Shown: one piece after another, positions 1 to 6,322 of the stretch | Layout: every line of letters begins with the position of its first letter | How positions within the stretch are numbered: the first letter of the stretch is position 1 | Assembly (NCBI GenBank): GCA_937965785.1 | Contig: CALCKT010000013.1 | Coordinates: 1 to 8,104 of the forward strand | Length of the DNA: 8,104 bases | From: an uncultured Propionibacteriaceae bacterium | GTDB taxonomy: Bacteria > Actinomycetota > Actinomycetes > Propionibacteriales > Propionibacteriaceae | Reading direction: 5' to 3' | The notes under the pieces: model-generated | Seen by the model: the letters and a program-made list of their open reading frames with translations, nothing else | Told to the model about the DNA's origin: nothing | Database searches by the model: none | Position numbers and translations under genes: made by a program

Positions 1-2
1 AT

Positions 3-59
3 GTCATCGTCACCATCACCCAGGCCTTGCGCGACCGGTTCCCGTCACTGGGGGAGTAG
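3..59 (+). CDS. C-terminal end of an unidentified protein (partial)
   Basis: The frame beginning at base 3 is open from the window edge and ends at a TAG at 57-59. It reads VIVTITQALRDRFPSLGE before the stop, which looks like a normal hydrophilic protein C-terminus, with typical codons. Only 18 residues are visible, so the family cannot be named. A regulator (for example of TetR type) would fit beside a flavin monooxygenase, but this is a guess from context. The other two forward frames across these bases give unnatural-looking peptides. The bases upstream of the window would settle it. Confidence 0.45.
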   Translation, partial: VIVTITQALRDRFPSLGE

Positions 60-325
60 CCGCCGCGCTTGATTCCTGGGCCGGTGGCGTTCGCTGTGCC
101 TGGGCCCCGCACCCCTCACCGCCGCCTGAAAAACACCACTCGAAGGGACTTGACCCAAGAAGTGCTCCGCCGCGGTCAAGGCGTGGGAGAACGGCTGGGC
201 CGGTTCGCCTCGTTCCTGGTTTTGGGTCCCGCGGCCTGAAAGCCACTCCACCAGGGTCACCAGGCACCCCTAGTAGTATGTCATCCAGAGTTGGGGAAGG
301 AACTCCAACAAGGCAAGGACAGGCC
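60..325. other. Intergenic region with a 7-bp dyad and an imperfect internal duplication
   Basis: No convincing gene is seen in these 266 bases on either strand; the open minus-strand frames have no recognisable protein character. Two things stand out. A perfect inverted repeat, CTTGACC at 149-155 and GGTCAAG at 174-180, is separated by 18 bases and could be a regulator site. The words CTGGGCCGGT, CCTGAAA and CCACTC occur twice in the same order, at 76, 125 and 136 and again at 195, 235 and 243, suggesting an old, eroded duplication. A TAGTAT hexamer at 274-279 could be a -10 element for the downstream gene, but no good -35 lies at the right distance. No clear terminator follows the upstream stop. 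Confidence 0.4.
315..319 (+). promoter_or_regulatory. Ribosome binding site that fixes the monooxygenase start
   Basis: AAGGA lies six bases before the ATG at 326. The in-frame ATG at 278 has no purine-rich Shine-Dalgarno sequence, being preceded by CACCCCTAGTAGT. Starting at 326 also puts the FAD-binding beta strand right at the N-terminus, as is usual for the family. Confidence 0.65.
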
Positions 326-2332
326 ATGGCCAACCCAGATATCCACATCATCGGTGCCGGCCCGGTCGGTTTGGCCACAGCGTTGCTGTTGGCGGCCCAG
401 GACCGGCGCGTCACAATCCACGAGGCGCGGGAAGCCATTTCTCTGACCGACGCGAACAGCTACCCGATCGGGGTGAACCCGCGTGGTCAGGAGACGTTGC
501 GGCGTATCGATCCGCGTCTGGTCGAGGAGTTGCGCGCGCAGGGTGAACTTGTCGAGGGATTCAAGATCCGTGCCGGGCGCAGGATGCTTGCGTCGTTGCG
601 GTCTGGCGCCATCGTCGGCACCACCCGAGCCCGGCTCACGGGCATCCTTCTGGCTGCGGCGCAACAGGACCGGCGAATCACCCTCAGCACCGGTCACAGG
701 CTGGAGGCCATCGATCTGGCCTCCCGAACCCTGCAGTTCACGGGACCCACCACGGTCGAGGTGGGAAACGGCCTGGTCATCGCATGTGACGGGGTCTGGT
801 CGAAGACGCGTCAGAGCATGGCCGAGCAGCTTGCTGATTTCGCCCCGGAGGTGAATGACTGGGGCGTCCAGTTCCGCGTCCTGTTCTCGGCACCCGGTGC
901 AATGGCTCCCGGACTGGATCCGAATTGGCACCACATCTTCACGGGCAAAGGTATCTACACCGCGACGCTGCCGGACGGCGTGTGGTGCGTTGCGGTCACG
1001 GCCATCAAGGGTGACCCAGCGGAGGCCCTGCTCTTGTCGACGGAACCTACGGAGGACCACATCAGCGCCCTGCGTCGGCACCTGCGGCAGTACGCCCCGC
1101 TCGTCCTCCCCCTGCTCACTCGCGACGCCTATGTGGATTTCTTCGGGCGGGCGCCCTTCAGCGGCGCCGTTGTGCGCTGCCCCCGGGTGTCCCACGACGG
1201 GTGGCTCGTCCTCCTCGGCGATGCCGCCCACTCCGTCATCCCGCCGACAGGCGAGGGCGTCAACTCCGGTCTGGAGGACGCGATGCTGCTGGCCGACGCG
1301 CTGGCCTCTGGCAGTCCGATGCCGCTGCGCGAATACGACGAGGGTCGAATTCCCGACCTGAAGGCACTCGGTGAGTACGCCTGCCATCTCAGGGACAACG
1401 TCGTCAACGAGGATCCGGTCCGATCCGTCAGCAACGTCGGACTCCGAATTCTCTCAGCGGTAGCTGGTCGCGTTGGCCAGAAGGCCGGTGAACTGGAGAG
1501 CCGGCTTTTCGGCCCCGATGCAGGCCGGATGCCTTATCGGGACGCCATCGGGCCGTGGATCCAGTTCCGGGATCGCTGGACCCCGCCCCTGCGCCGGATC
1601 GCGACAGGTGTGATGAGATGTGTCAACAAGCCGATCAGCGCGGAACCCCAGACCCTCGTTGCGCACCAGCGCGAGGGCGCCCGACGTCGAATCAGCGTCA
1701 TCGGCGGCTCGTCCGGCACGGGCAAGGAACTCGCGGAGTTGGCACTGAAGCGGGGCTTCGAGGTCACGTGTCTTTCCCGTCGCGGTGCTGGTCCTATCGG
1801 GGCGCGCCTTGTGGCCGGCGATGCCCATGACCCGGAGGTCGTGCGCCAAGCGTTGGAGGATGCCACGGCGGTTTTTGTCACCGTCAATGGCGGCAACGAC
1901 GGCAGCCGTGATCGAACGGCCATCACCCAGGCCGTCCTCAAGGCTGCCGGGCAGACAGGCCTACGCCGGATCATCGTGCAGTCCTCGTTGGGTGCTGGCG
2001 CTTCCGCAGGAATGCTGCCCCCCGGCATCCGGCACTTGGCAAGCCGTATGCTCGCCCCGGCCCTCGCCGACCACACCGCCCAGGAACAAGTGGTCCGAGA
2101 ATCGGGACTGGACTGGACGATCGTCCGGCCGGTAGGTCTGACCAACAAGCGGGCCACGGGCATGGTCCGAGAGCTTCGGGATGCCGAGAGCGGCTGGCTG
2201 GGATGGCCAATCCCCAGGGCTGATGTCGCTGGCCACATGCTCCGTTGCCTGGATGACGAGTCGACGATTCAAGAGTGCATAGCGATCTCAGGGCGCTGCG
2301 TCCTGGGTCAGAATCTTCCCAGCCACCGTTGA
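326..2332 (+). CDS. Fusion of FAD-dependent monooxygenase and NmrA/atypical-SDR NAD(P)-binding domain
   Basis: A 668-residue protein with two enzyme-like halves. Residues 1 to about 430 form a class A (PHBH/kynurenine 3-monooxygenase-like) flavoprotein hydroxylase. The dinucleotide fingerprint GAGPVG is at 10-15, the DG motif (ACDGVWS) has its Asp at 155, and the GD motif (GDAAHSVIPPTGEG) has its Asp at 299. Such enzymes use NAD(P)H, FAD and O2 to hydroxylate an aromatic or similar substrate, normally in the cytoplasm. Residues from about 455 to the end are a second Rossmann unit, with a glycine-rich loop GGSSGTGK at 460-467 and an NmrA-like layout (SRRG after strand 2, a VRPVG segment near the end), like NAD(P)H-binding flavin or quinone reductases. 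A typical stand-alone class A hydroxylase is about 400 residues, so the C-terminal 210 are extra. There is no stop or frame change at the junction. The substrate is unknown. In the first 51 codons I count 42 with G or C in third position, slightly below tmk (46 of 51), so any foreign origin is only weakly hinted. Confidence 0.85.
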   Translation: MANPDIHIIGAGPVGLATALLLAAQDRRVTIHEAREAISLTDANSYPIGVNPRGQETLRRIDPRLVEELRAQGELVEGFKIRAGRRMLASLRSGAIVGTTRARLTGILLAAAQQDRRITLSTGHRLEAIDLASRTLQFTGPTTVEVGNGLVIACDGVWSKTRQSMAEQLADFAPEVNDWGVQFRVLFSAPGAMAPGLDPNWHHIFTGKGIYTATLPDGVWCVAVTAIKGDPAEALLLSTEPTEDHISALRRHLRQYAPLVLPLLTRDAYVDFFGRAPFSGAVVRCPRVSHDGWLVLLGDAAHSVIPPTGEGVNSGLEDAMLLADALASGSPMPLREYDEGRIPDLKALGEYACHLRDNVVNEDPVRSVSNVGLRILSAVAGRVGQKAGELESRLFGPDAGRMPYRDAIGPWIQFRDRWTPPLRRIATGVMRCVNKPISAEPQTLVAHQREGARRRISVIGGSSGTGKELAELALKRGFEVTCLSRRGAGPIGARLVAGDAHDPEVVRQALEDATAVFVTVNGGNDGSRDRTAITQAVLKAAGQTGLRRIIVQSSLGAGASAGMLPPGIRHLASRMLAPALADHTAQEQVVRESGLDWTIVRPVGLTNKRATGMVRELRDAESGWLGWPIPRADVAGHMLRCLDDESTIQECIAISGRCVLGQNLPSHR

Positions 2333-2474
2333 ATGCGGTGTCAGGGCAGGTGCTGGCGCGGTGGTTTCGGGCGATTTCGTGTGAGCGCATCGCGATCTGC
2401 GCCATTGCTTGAACCGGCTGAAGATCGCTCAACTGTTCCACATCGCCATTGCCACCGCCGATTTGCCCTTCCTG
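2333..2474. other. Unexplained intergenic stretch
   Basis: These bases follow the monooxygenase stop directly. All three forward frames give only short or unnatural peptides, and I recognise no RNA gene or terminator. A frame opening at a TTG near 2409 (about 22 residues, then the repeat) reads plausibly as protein but has no good ribosome binding site. It may be a remnant of a decayed gene. I cannot assign it. Confidence 0.3.
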
Positions 2475-2626
2475 AAGTTGGTTGAGCCGACCTGCGAGCG
2501 GCAGCGAGCTGGTCGTGTCGAAACCATGGTGAGGATGTCTGTGGTTTTGTGGTCGGGTGTGTTTTTCGGGTGTCGGGTGGTTTCGACTCGGGTCGCTCGT
2601 TCCTCGCGCCCCGGCTCAACCAGCTT
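2475..2626 (+). repeat. Composite palindromic repeat, copy 1 (left arm, GT-rich spacer, inverted right arm)
   Basis: The left arm, 2475-2525, starts AAGTTGGTTGAGCC and ends GTCGTGTCGAAACC. The right arm, 2579-2626, is the inverted form, starting GGTTTCGACTCGGG and ending GGCTCAACCAGCTT. The two are complementary over about 14 outer and 9 inner bases, with less similar middles. The 53-base spacer is very rich in G and T on the plus strand. The same three-part layout recurs at 4743 and 4904. I see no flanking target-site duplication. A degenerate further arm-like piece (CTGGTCCAACCAG, itself a palindrome) lies at 2646-2658. In RNA the element would fold into one long hairpin with a G/U-rich loop. 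Confidence 0.85.
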
Positions 2627-2700
2627 CACAGGGGGTGCTCGCGTTCTGGTCCAACCAGTTCGTCATCTCGAGCGTCGCTCCAGTTTTCCCGGGCCTTGTG

Positions 2701-2706
2701 GGAAGG
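2701..2706 (+). promoter_or_regulatory. Ribosome binding site of the CYTH-CHAD-like gene
   Basis: GGAAGG lies eight bases before the ATG at 2715. The reading frame is open further upstream, but that part is repeat DNA, so this site decides the start. An in-frame ATG at 2739 is a possible but less well-spaced alternative. Confidence 0.6.
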
Positions 2707-2714
2707 TAGGTGCC

Positions 2715-4037
2715 ATGGGTTTCGAGCGACCGGCAGTGATGCGTTTCGACCTTCCCTTCCAGGCTGATGCCCCGTCGCTGCTGTCGGACGCCATCGGGAT
2801 CACCGGGTTGATGGAGCGGCGCGCGGCCAGCCACAGCATCGACGTGACCATCCTGGACACCCCCGACGACCGGCTGCTGCGCGCCGGGGTGGTGCTGGCA
2901 CACCGGGTGCTCGGTGGGGTGGGGGACTGGTATCTGGCCGCGCCCGGATGGGTGCCCCACCTGCCCGCTGAACGGATCGTGCCCATCAACGCCACCGCCG
3001 AGCTGCCCCAGGAATTCACCGACCTCACCCGGCCGCTGGTGCGCCGCGCTGCGCTCGGGCCGGTGGCCGCGCTGGAATGCCAGCGGGTCGAGTATCTCCT
3101 GCGAGGGCCCGACGGCCCCTTGGGAAGTATCCGCGACGAACGGGTCACGGTGCGCCGCGGAGGCATGGCGACGGCCCGCTACCGGGAGGCCACCCTCACC
3201 CCCACCGATCTGCTCGACAAACACCAACTGGAACATGTGCTGGCCGCGCTGGATGCGGTCTCCGCGACCCCCGTCGCCGAGTTCCCGGGTCTCCGGCAGC
3301 GCCTCGGACCGCCCGCCACCGGCGGCACCGACTTCCCGCTCCCCGGTCCGCTGAACCGTGGGGCAACCATGGAGGCGTTCGTGACGAGACTGTTCGCCGC
3401 CGATCTGCAGGGCCTCGTCCGGGCGCAGTACCGCGACGAGGAAGCCGTCGCGGAAGCCATCCAGGAGTTCCGGGGGCACGTGCGGGGGTTGGCGAACGTG
3501 CTCGACCCCGAGTGGCGGCAGACCGTGGAATCCGCCATTGAGAAGGCCGCCACGCCCAGGCAGGCGGCTCTCGACGTGACGGAGTCGCTGGTGGCGGCGG
3601 TGCGGGCCCCGCGGCTCGGTGACCTCTCCGCCGAACCCGCGGCGAAGCTGCTGCTGAAACGCGCCCAGCAGGGGGCATACATCCTGGCTGATCGTTGCCG
3701 GTCGCTGACCACCGAATCCTCCGACGCCGACTGGCGGGCCGCGCTGACGGCCGCCGAGCAGGTGAACGCCTGCGGACAGGTGGCGATGCAGTTGCACGGC
3801 AAACCGGGAACCAAACTGCTGAAGATCATCACACAGGTCACCCACGACCTGCGGGACTGCGCCACGGACATCGAGCCCCCGGACCTGGGTGGCCTCACCC
3901 CGGCGGAGGCTTTCGAGTGCGGCCGGGAGATGGAACGACGAAACCAAGCGGTGTCCATGGCCCGTGCCGATTTCGTCGCAGGTTGGATCGAACGGGTCAT
4001 CAGGATCCGCAAACTACTGGCGAAGGTGCGCAGATGA
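2715..4037 (+). CDS. Divergent CYTH-CHAD-like protein
   Basis: A 440-residue, probably cytoplasmic protein without signal peptide or membrane helix. Residues 9 to about 200 resemble a CYTH (triphosphate tunnel) domain: DTPDDRLLRAG at 48-58 matches the family's typical 'DTPDxRLLRAG' strand, followed by a W-Y-L strand and by RVEYLLRGPDG. However, the ExExK metal/triphosphate motif expected near the N-terminus is absent (the strand reads MRFDLPF). From about residue 216 to the end the protein is helical and charged, like a CHAD domain, but the conserved histidines and R-D pairs of that family are mostly missing. CHAD domains bind polyphosphate. Loss of key residues suggests a binding or structural rather than hydrolytic role; this is inference. 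Its stop overlaps the tmk start (ATGA), pointing to one mRNA and coupled translation. Domain calls rest on motif recall, so a profile search could revise them. Confidence 0.65.
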   Translation: MGFERPAVMRFDLPFQADAPSLLSDAIGITGLMERRAASHSIDVTILDTPDDRLLRAGVVLAHRVLGGVGDWYLAAPGWVPHLPAERIVPINATAELPQEFTDLTRPLVRRAALGPVAALECQRVEYLLRGPDGPLGSIRDERVTVRRGGMATARYREATLTPTDLLDKHQLEHVLAALDAVSATPVAEFPGLRQRLGPPATGGTDFPLPGPLNRGATMEAFVTRLFAADLQGLVRAQYRDEEAVAEAIQEFRGHVRGLANVLDPEWRQTVESAIEKAATPRQAALDVTESLVAAVRAPRLGDLSAEPAAKLLLKRAQQGAYILADRCRSLTTESSDADWRAALTAAEQVNACGQVAMQLHGKPGTKLLKIITQVTHDLRDCATDIEPPDLGGLTPAEAFECGREMERRNQAVSMARADFVAGWIERVIRIRKLLAKVRR

Positions 4038-4666
4038 CCGTTCCCGACACCCCCACCTCCGGGTTGTTCGTCGTCTTCGAGGGCGGCGACGGGGTGGGCA
4101 AGTCCACCCAGGTGCTGGAGCTCGTGACCCGGCTCCGGAACCGTCGCATCGAACCCGTTCTGACGCGGCAACCGGGCGGCACCCCGATCGGCGCGAAGCT
4201 GCGCAAACTGCTGCTGGACCCCGGCCACCCGGAGCTGACTGCCCGCACCGAGGCGCTGGTCTATGCAGCCGACAAGGCCCAGCACGTCGAGGAGGTGATC
4301 CTTCCCGCCCTGGCCCGGGGCGATGTGGTGGTGTGCGACCGCTACGTCGACTCGATGATCGCCTACCAGGGGGCGGGCCGGGTGCTCGACCTCGCCGAGG
4401 TTGAGCAGGTGGCGCGCTGGGCGACGGGCGGGCTGCGGCCCGACCTGACCGTGCTGCTCGACATCGACCCCGCCGAGGCGGTCGCGAACATCCGCAAACA
4501 GGACCGTCTGGAGGCCGCGGGCCTGGACTTCCACCGCCGCGCCCGCGACCATTTCCTCCGGCTGGCCGGTGAGGACCCGGGACGCTACCTGGTGCTGGGG
4601 GCCCGCGACTCGCGGGAAAGCATTGCCGAAAAGGTCGCGGAGAAGGTGTTCGCTCTGCTCGGGTGA
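4034..4666 (+). CDS. tmk: Thymidylate kinase (dTMP kinase)
   Basis: A 210-residue cytoplasmic enzyme that phosphorylates dTMP to dTDP with ATP, an essential step to dTTP. The P-loop is FEGGDGVGKST at 15-25, the DRY signature (CDRYVDSMIAYQGAGR) has its Asp at 102, and the LID region with DRLE and FHRR lies around 154-168. Length is normal for bacteria. The dTMP-site signature reads TRQPGGTPIGAKLR from residue 44, where most bacterial enzymes have TREPGGT; Gln 46 replaces the usual Glu. ATG at 4034 overlaps the TGA of the CYTH-CHAD-like gene and is preceded by GAAGG at 4022-4026, within that gene, so translational coupling is likely. In actinobacteria tmk usually sits close to holB; here a 412-base repeat block intervenes. 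Confidence 0.96.
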   Translation: MTVPDTPTSGLFVVFEGGDGVGKSTQVLELVTRLRNRRIEPVLTRQPGGTPIGAKLRKLLLDPGHPELTARTEALVYAADKAQHVEEVILPALARGDVVVCDRYVDSMIAYQGAGRVLDLAEVEQVARWATGGLRPDLTVLLDIDPAEAVANIRKQDRLEAAGLDFHRRARDHFLRLAGEDPGRYLVLGARDSRESIAEKVAEKVFALLG

Positions 4667-4680
4667 GCCGACCCACCCGG

Positions 4681-4731
4681 AAGCTGGTTGAGCCGGCCTG
4701 CGAGCGTCAGCGAGCCGGTCGTATCGAAACC
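4681..4731 (+). repeat. Single left-type arm of the dispersed repeat
   Basis: It starts AAGCTGGTTGAGCCGG fourteen bases after the tmk stop and ends with GTATCGAAACC. The middle carries GCGAGC twice in direct order, as in the left arm at 2475. No inverted partner follows before the next copy begins at 4743, so this is a solo arm, either a founder unit or a decayed composite. Confidence 0.8.
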
Positions 4732-4742
4732 ATCTCATCCCC

Positions 4743-4892
4743 AAGCTGGTTGAGCCGGCCTGCTCGCTCTGCGAGCTGGTCGTGTCGAAACCAGGGGGTG
4801 TGTCTGTGGGCTTGTGGTTGGGTTCTGGTTACCGGTTGTGGGGTGGTTTCGACTCGGGTCGCTCGTTCCTCGTGGCCCGGCTCAACCGGCTT
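4743..4892 (+). repeat. Composite palindromic repeat, copy 2
   Basis: Left arm 4743-4792, GT-rich spacer 4793-4844, inverted right arm 4845-4892 (GGTTTCGACTCGGG to GGCTCAACCGGCTT). The left arm carries its own small perfect hairpin, GCTCGC-TCT-GCGAGC. The first 23 spacer bases from 4801 match the spacer of copy 1 (from 2536) at 20 of 23 positions by eye, nine to eleven bases from the left arm in both. The right arm is closest to that of copy 1. Confidence 0.85.
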
Positions 4893-4903
4893 TGTCCTTC
4901 TCG

Positions 4904-5035
4904 AAGTTGGTTGAGCCGGCCTGCTCGCTCTGCGAGCTGGTCGTGTCGAAACCTCTTGGGGGTGGTCGGGGGTGTTGGGGTCGGGTGGTTTCGACTCAGG
5001 CGTTCGCTTCGCTCGCGTGCTGGCTCAACCAGCTT
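4904..5035 (+). repeat. Composite palindromic repeat, copy 3, with a G-quadruplex pattern in its spacer
   Basis: Left arm 4904-4953, nearly identical to the left arm of copy 2; spacer 4954-4986; inverted right arm 4987-5035. The spacer, 33 bases, lacks the first part of the longer spacers but keeps their 3' part ending TCGGGTGG. It holds four runs of three or more G within 4958-4985. The right arm differs in its middle (GCGTTCGCTTCGCTCGCG) from copies 1 and 2. It ends 43 bases before the holB start, so it lies in the probable 5' leader of holB. Confidence 0.85.
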
Positions 5036-5078
5036 GGGGAAGGGGCCCTTTGTCGGTGGGGGATGGCAGGATGAGCAC

Positions 5079-6224
5079 GTGAGCGTGTGGGACGAACTCG
5101 TGGGTCAGGACAGGGCCGTTGAGACGCTGCGGCGTGCGGTGGCGGGCGGCAGGCACGCCATGACCCACGCGTGGTTGTTCGTCGGGCCGCCCGGGTCGGG
5201 GCGTTCCAATGCGGCACGTGCGTTCGCGGCCGCTCTCCAGTGCCACGACGGCGGCTGTGGACGCTGCAACGACTGCCGCACGTCGCTTTCCGGGGCCCAC
5301 CCCGATGTGACTCTGCTGCGCACCGAACAGCTCAGCATCGGCGTCGACGAGATGCGTCAGCTGGTTTCCAGGGCCAATGTCGCGCCCGTGAACCGCCGCT
5401 GGCAGGTGGTCGTGATCGAGGACGCGGACCGCGTCACCGAACGCGGCGCCGACGCGCTGCTGAAGGCCTTGGAGGAACCCGCACCGAAAACCGTGTGGCT
5501 GCTGTGTGCGCCCAGCGCCGACGATGTGATCGTCACCATCCGGTCCCGCTGCCGGGAGCTGCGGCTGGTCACCCCGCCGATCGAGGAGGTGGCGAAACTG
5601 CTGGTTCGACGCGACGGTGTGGACGAGGTGATGGCCCAGCACTGCGCCCGCGCCGCGCAGGGACACGTCGGTCGTGCCCGGGCCCTGGCGTTGAACGAGA
5701 AGGTCAGGAAACGGCGCCACGAGATCCTGTCGCTGCCCGCCCGGCTCAACACCCTCACCGACTGCCTGTCGGCGGCCGAATCCCTCGTCGCATCCGCATC
5801 CGAGGAGGCCGAGCAGCTCACCGCGGACCTCGATGCCCGGGAGATGACGGAGCTCCAGGCGGCGCTGGGCATGGGCACCAGACGTGTCAAGGCGCGCGGG
5901 GTTCAGGGAGCCATCAAAGAATTGGAGGACCAGCAGAAGGCCCGGGCGAAACGTTTCCAACGCGACGCCCTGGACCGGGTGCTCACCGAACTGACCGGCT
6001 ACTACCGCGACGTCCTGGCCTGCCAGAGCGCACCCGGTGTGCCATTCGTGAACGCCGACATCGCCGACGAGATCATGGCCTTCGCCGGGCGCACCCGTCC
6101 CGAACAGACGGTGCGCGCCCTTGACGCCCTGCTGGAGGCCCGAAAGGCCCTCGAGGGCAATGTGGCACCCCAACTGGCCCTGGAGGCGATGCTGCTGGGG
6201 CTGGGGCGGGCCTCGCATCGCTGA
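5079..6224 (+). CDS. holB: DNA polymerase III subunit delta prime
   Basis: A 381-residue clamp-loader subunit that helps load the beta sliding clamp at primed DNA. It opens with VWDELVGQDRAVETLRRAV, the usual N-terminus of delta prime/DnaX-type AAA+ proteins. The P-loop GPPGSGRS at 36-43 has Arg 42 for the catalytic Lys, as fits a non-hydrolysing delta prime. Cys 55, 60, 63 and 66 (CGRCNDC) form the zinc module. ALLKALEEP is the family signature, and the SRC motif with the trans-acting arginine is at 156-158. The rest is the helical C-terminal collar. GTG at 5079 is chosen because AGGA lies seven bases before it; a GTG at 5085 is a weaker choice. The frame is open back to 4782 but only through repeats. 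The closest alternative, DnaX, is excluded by the degenerate P-loop and the lack of a tau-like extension. Confidence 0.93.
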   Translation: MSVWDELVGQDRAVETLRRAVAGGRHAMTHAWLFVGPPGSGRSNAARAFAAALQCHDGGCGRCNDCRTSLSGAHPDVTLLRTEQLSIGVDEMRQLVSRANVAPVNRRWQVVVIEDADRVTERGADALLKALEEPAPKTVWLLCAPSADDVIVTIRSRCRELRLVTPPIEEVAKLLVRRDGVDEVMAQHCARAAQGHVGRARALALNEKVRKRRHEILSLPARLNTLTDCLSAAESLVASASEEAEQLTADLDAREMTELQAALGMGTRRVKARGVQGAIKELEDQQKARAKRFQRDALDRVLTELTGYYRDVLACQSAPGVPFVNADIADEIMAFAGRTRPEQTVRALDALLEARKALEGNVAPQLALEAMLLGLGRASHR

Positions 6225-6312
6225 CAAGGGCCGGTGAAGGTTCAAAACCGGGCGCGCCTCATTCGCGCTCGACGGGGGCGGTGAGAATATGGACTCAAGC
6301 GTTGACTGATTC

Positions 6313-6318
6313 AGGAGG
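6313..6318 (+). promoter_or_regulatory. Strong ribosome binding site of the DoxX-like gene
   Basis: AGGAGG lies four bases before the ATG at 6323, the strongest Shine-Dalgarno sequence in the window. It favours this ATG over the in-frame GTG at 6281. The gap from holB (6225-6322) shows no convincing promoter or terminator: a weak GCGCG/CGCGC dyad at 6252-6268 has no U-tract. Confidence 0.7.
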
Positions 6319-6322
6319 GTTC

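Noticed and set aside
45..260. Minus-strand frame in the first intergenic region
   Set aside because: No recognisable protein features, no ribosome binding site noted, and it overlaps the end of the upstream gene.
278..325. Upstream ATG start for the monooxygenase
   Set aside because: There is no Shine-Dalgarno sequence, and the added 16 residues precede the normal N-terminal beta strand of the family.
2475..2626. Insertion sequence with target-site duplication
   Set aside because: No transposase frame and no matching direct repeats flank this or the other composite copies.
2409..2714. N-terminal extension of the CYTH-CHAD-like protein in the same open frame
   Set aside because: It would translate the dispersed repeat (for example KLVEP and the inverted arm) and has no good ribosome binding site, whereas 2715 has GGAAGG at proper distance.
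2616..3947. Long minus-strand open frame opposite the CYTH-CHAD-like gene, and similar ones opposite the other genes
   Set aside because: Such frames are expected opposite high-GC genes; their proteins are rich in Arg, Gly and Pro with no recognisable domain.
4681..5035. CRISPR array
   Set aside because: The copies lie in both orientations, have diverged middles and related spacers, and no cas gene is near.
4782..5078. N-terminal extension of HolB in the same open frame
   Set aside because: The added 99 residues are translated repeat DNA; family proteins begin at the VWDELVGQ segment, and AGGA precedes the GTG at 5079.
6252..6268. Rho-independent terminator after holB
   Set aside because: The stem is only five base pairs and no T-run follows.
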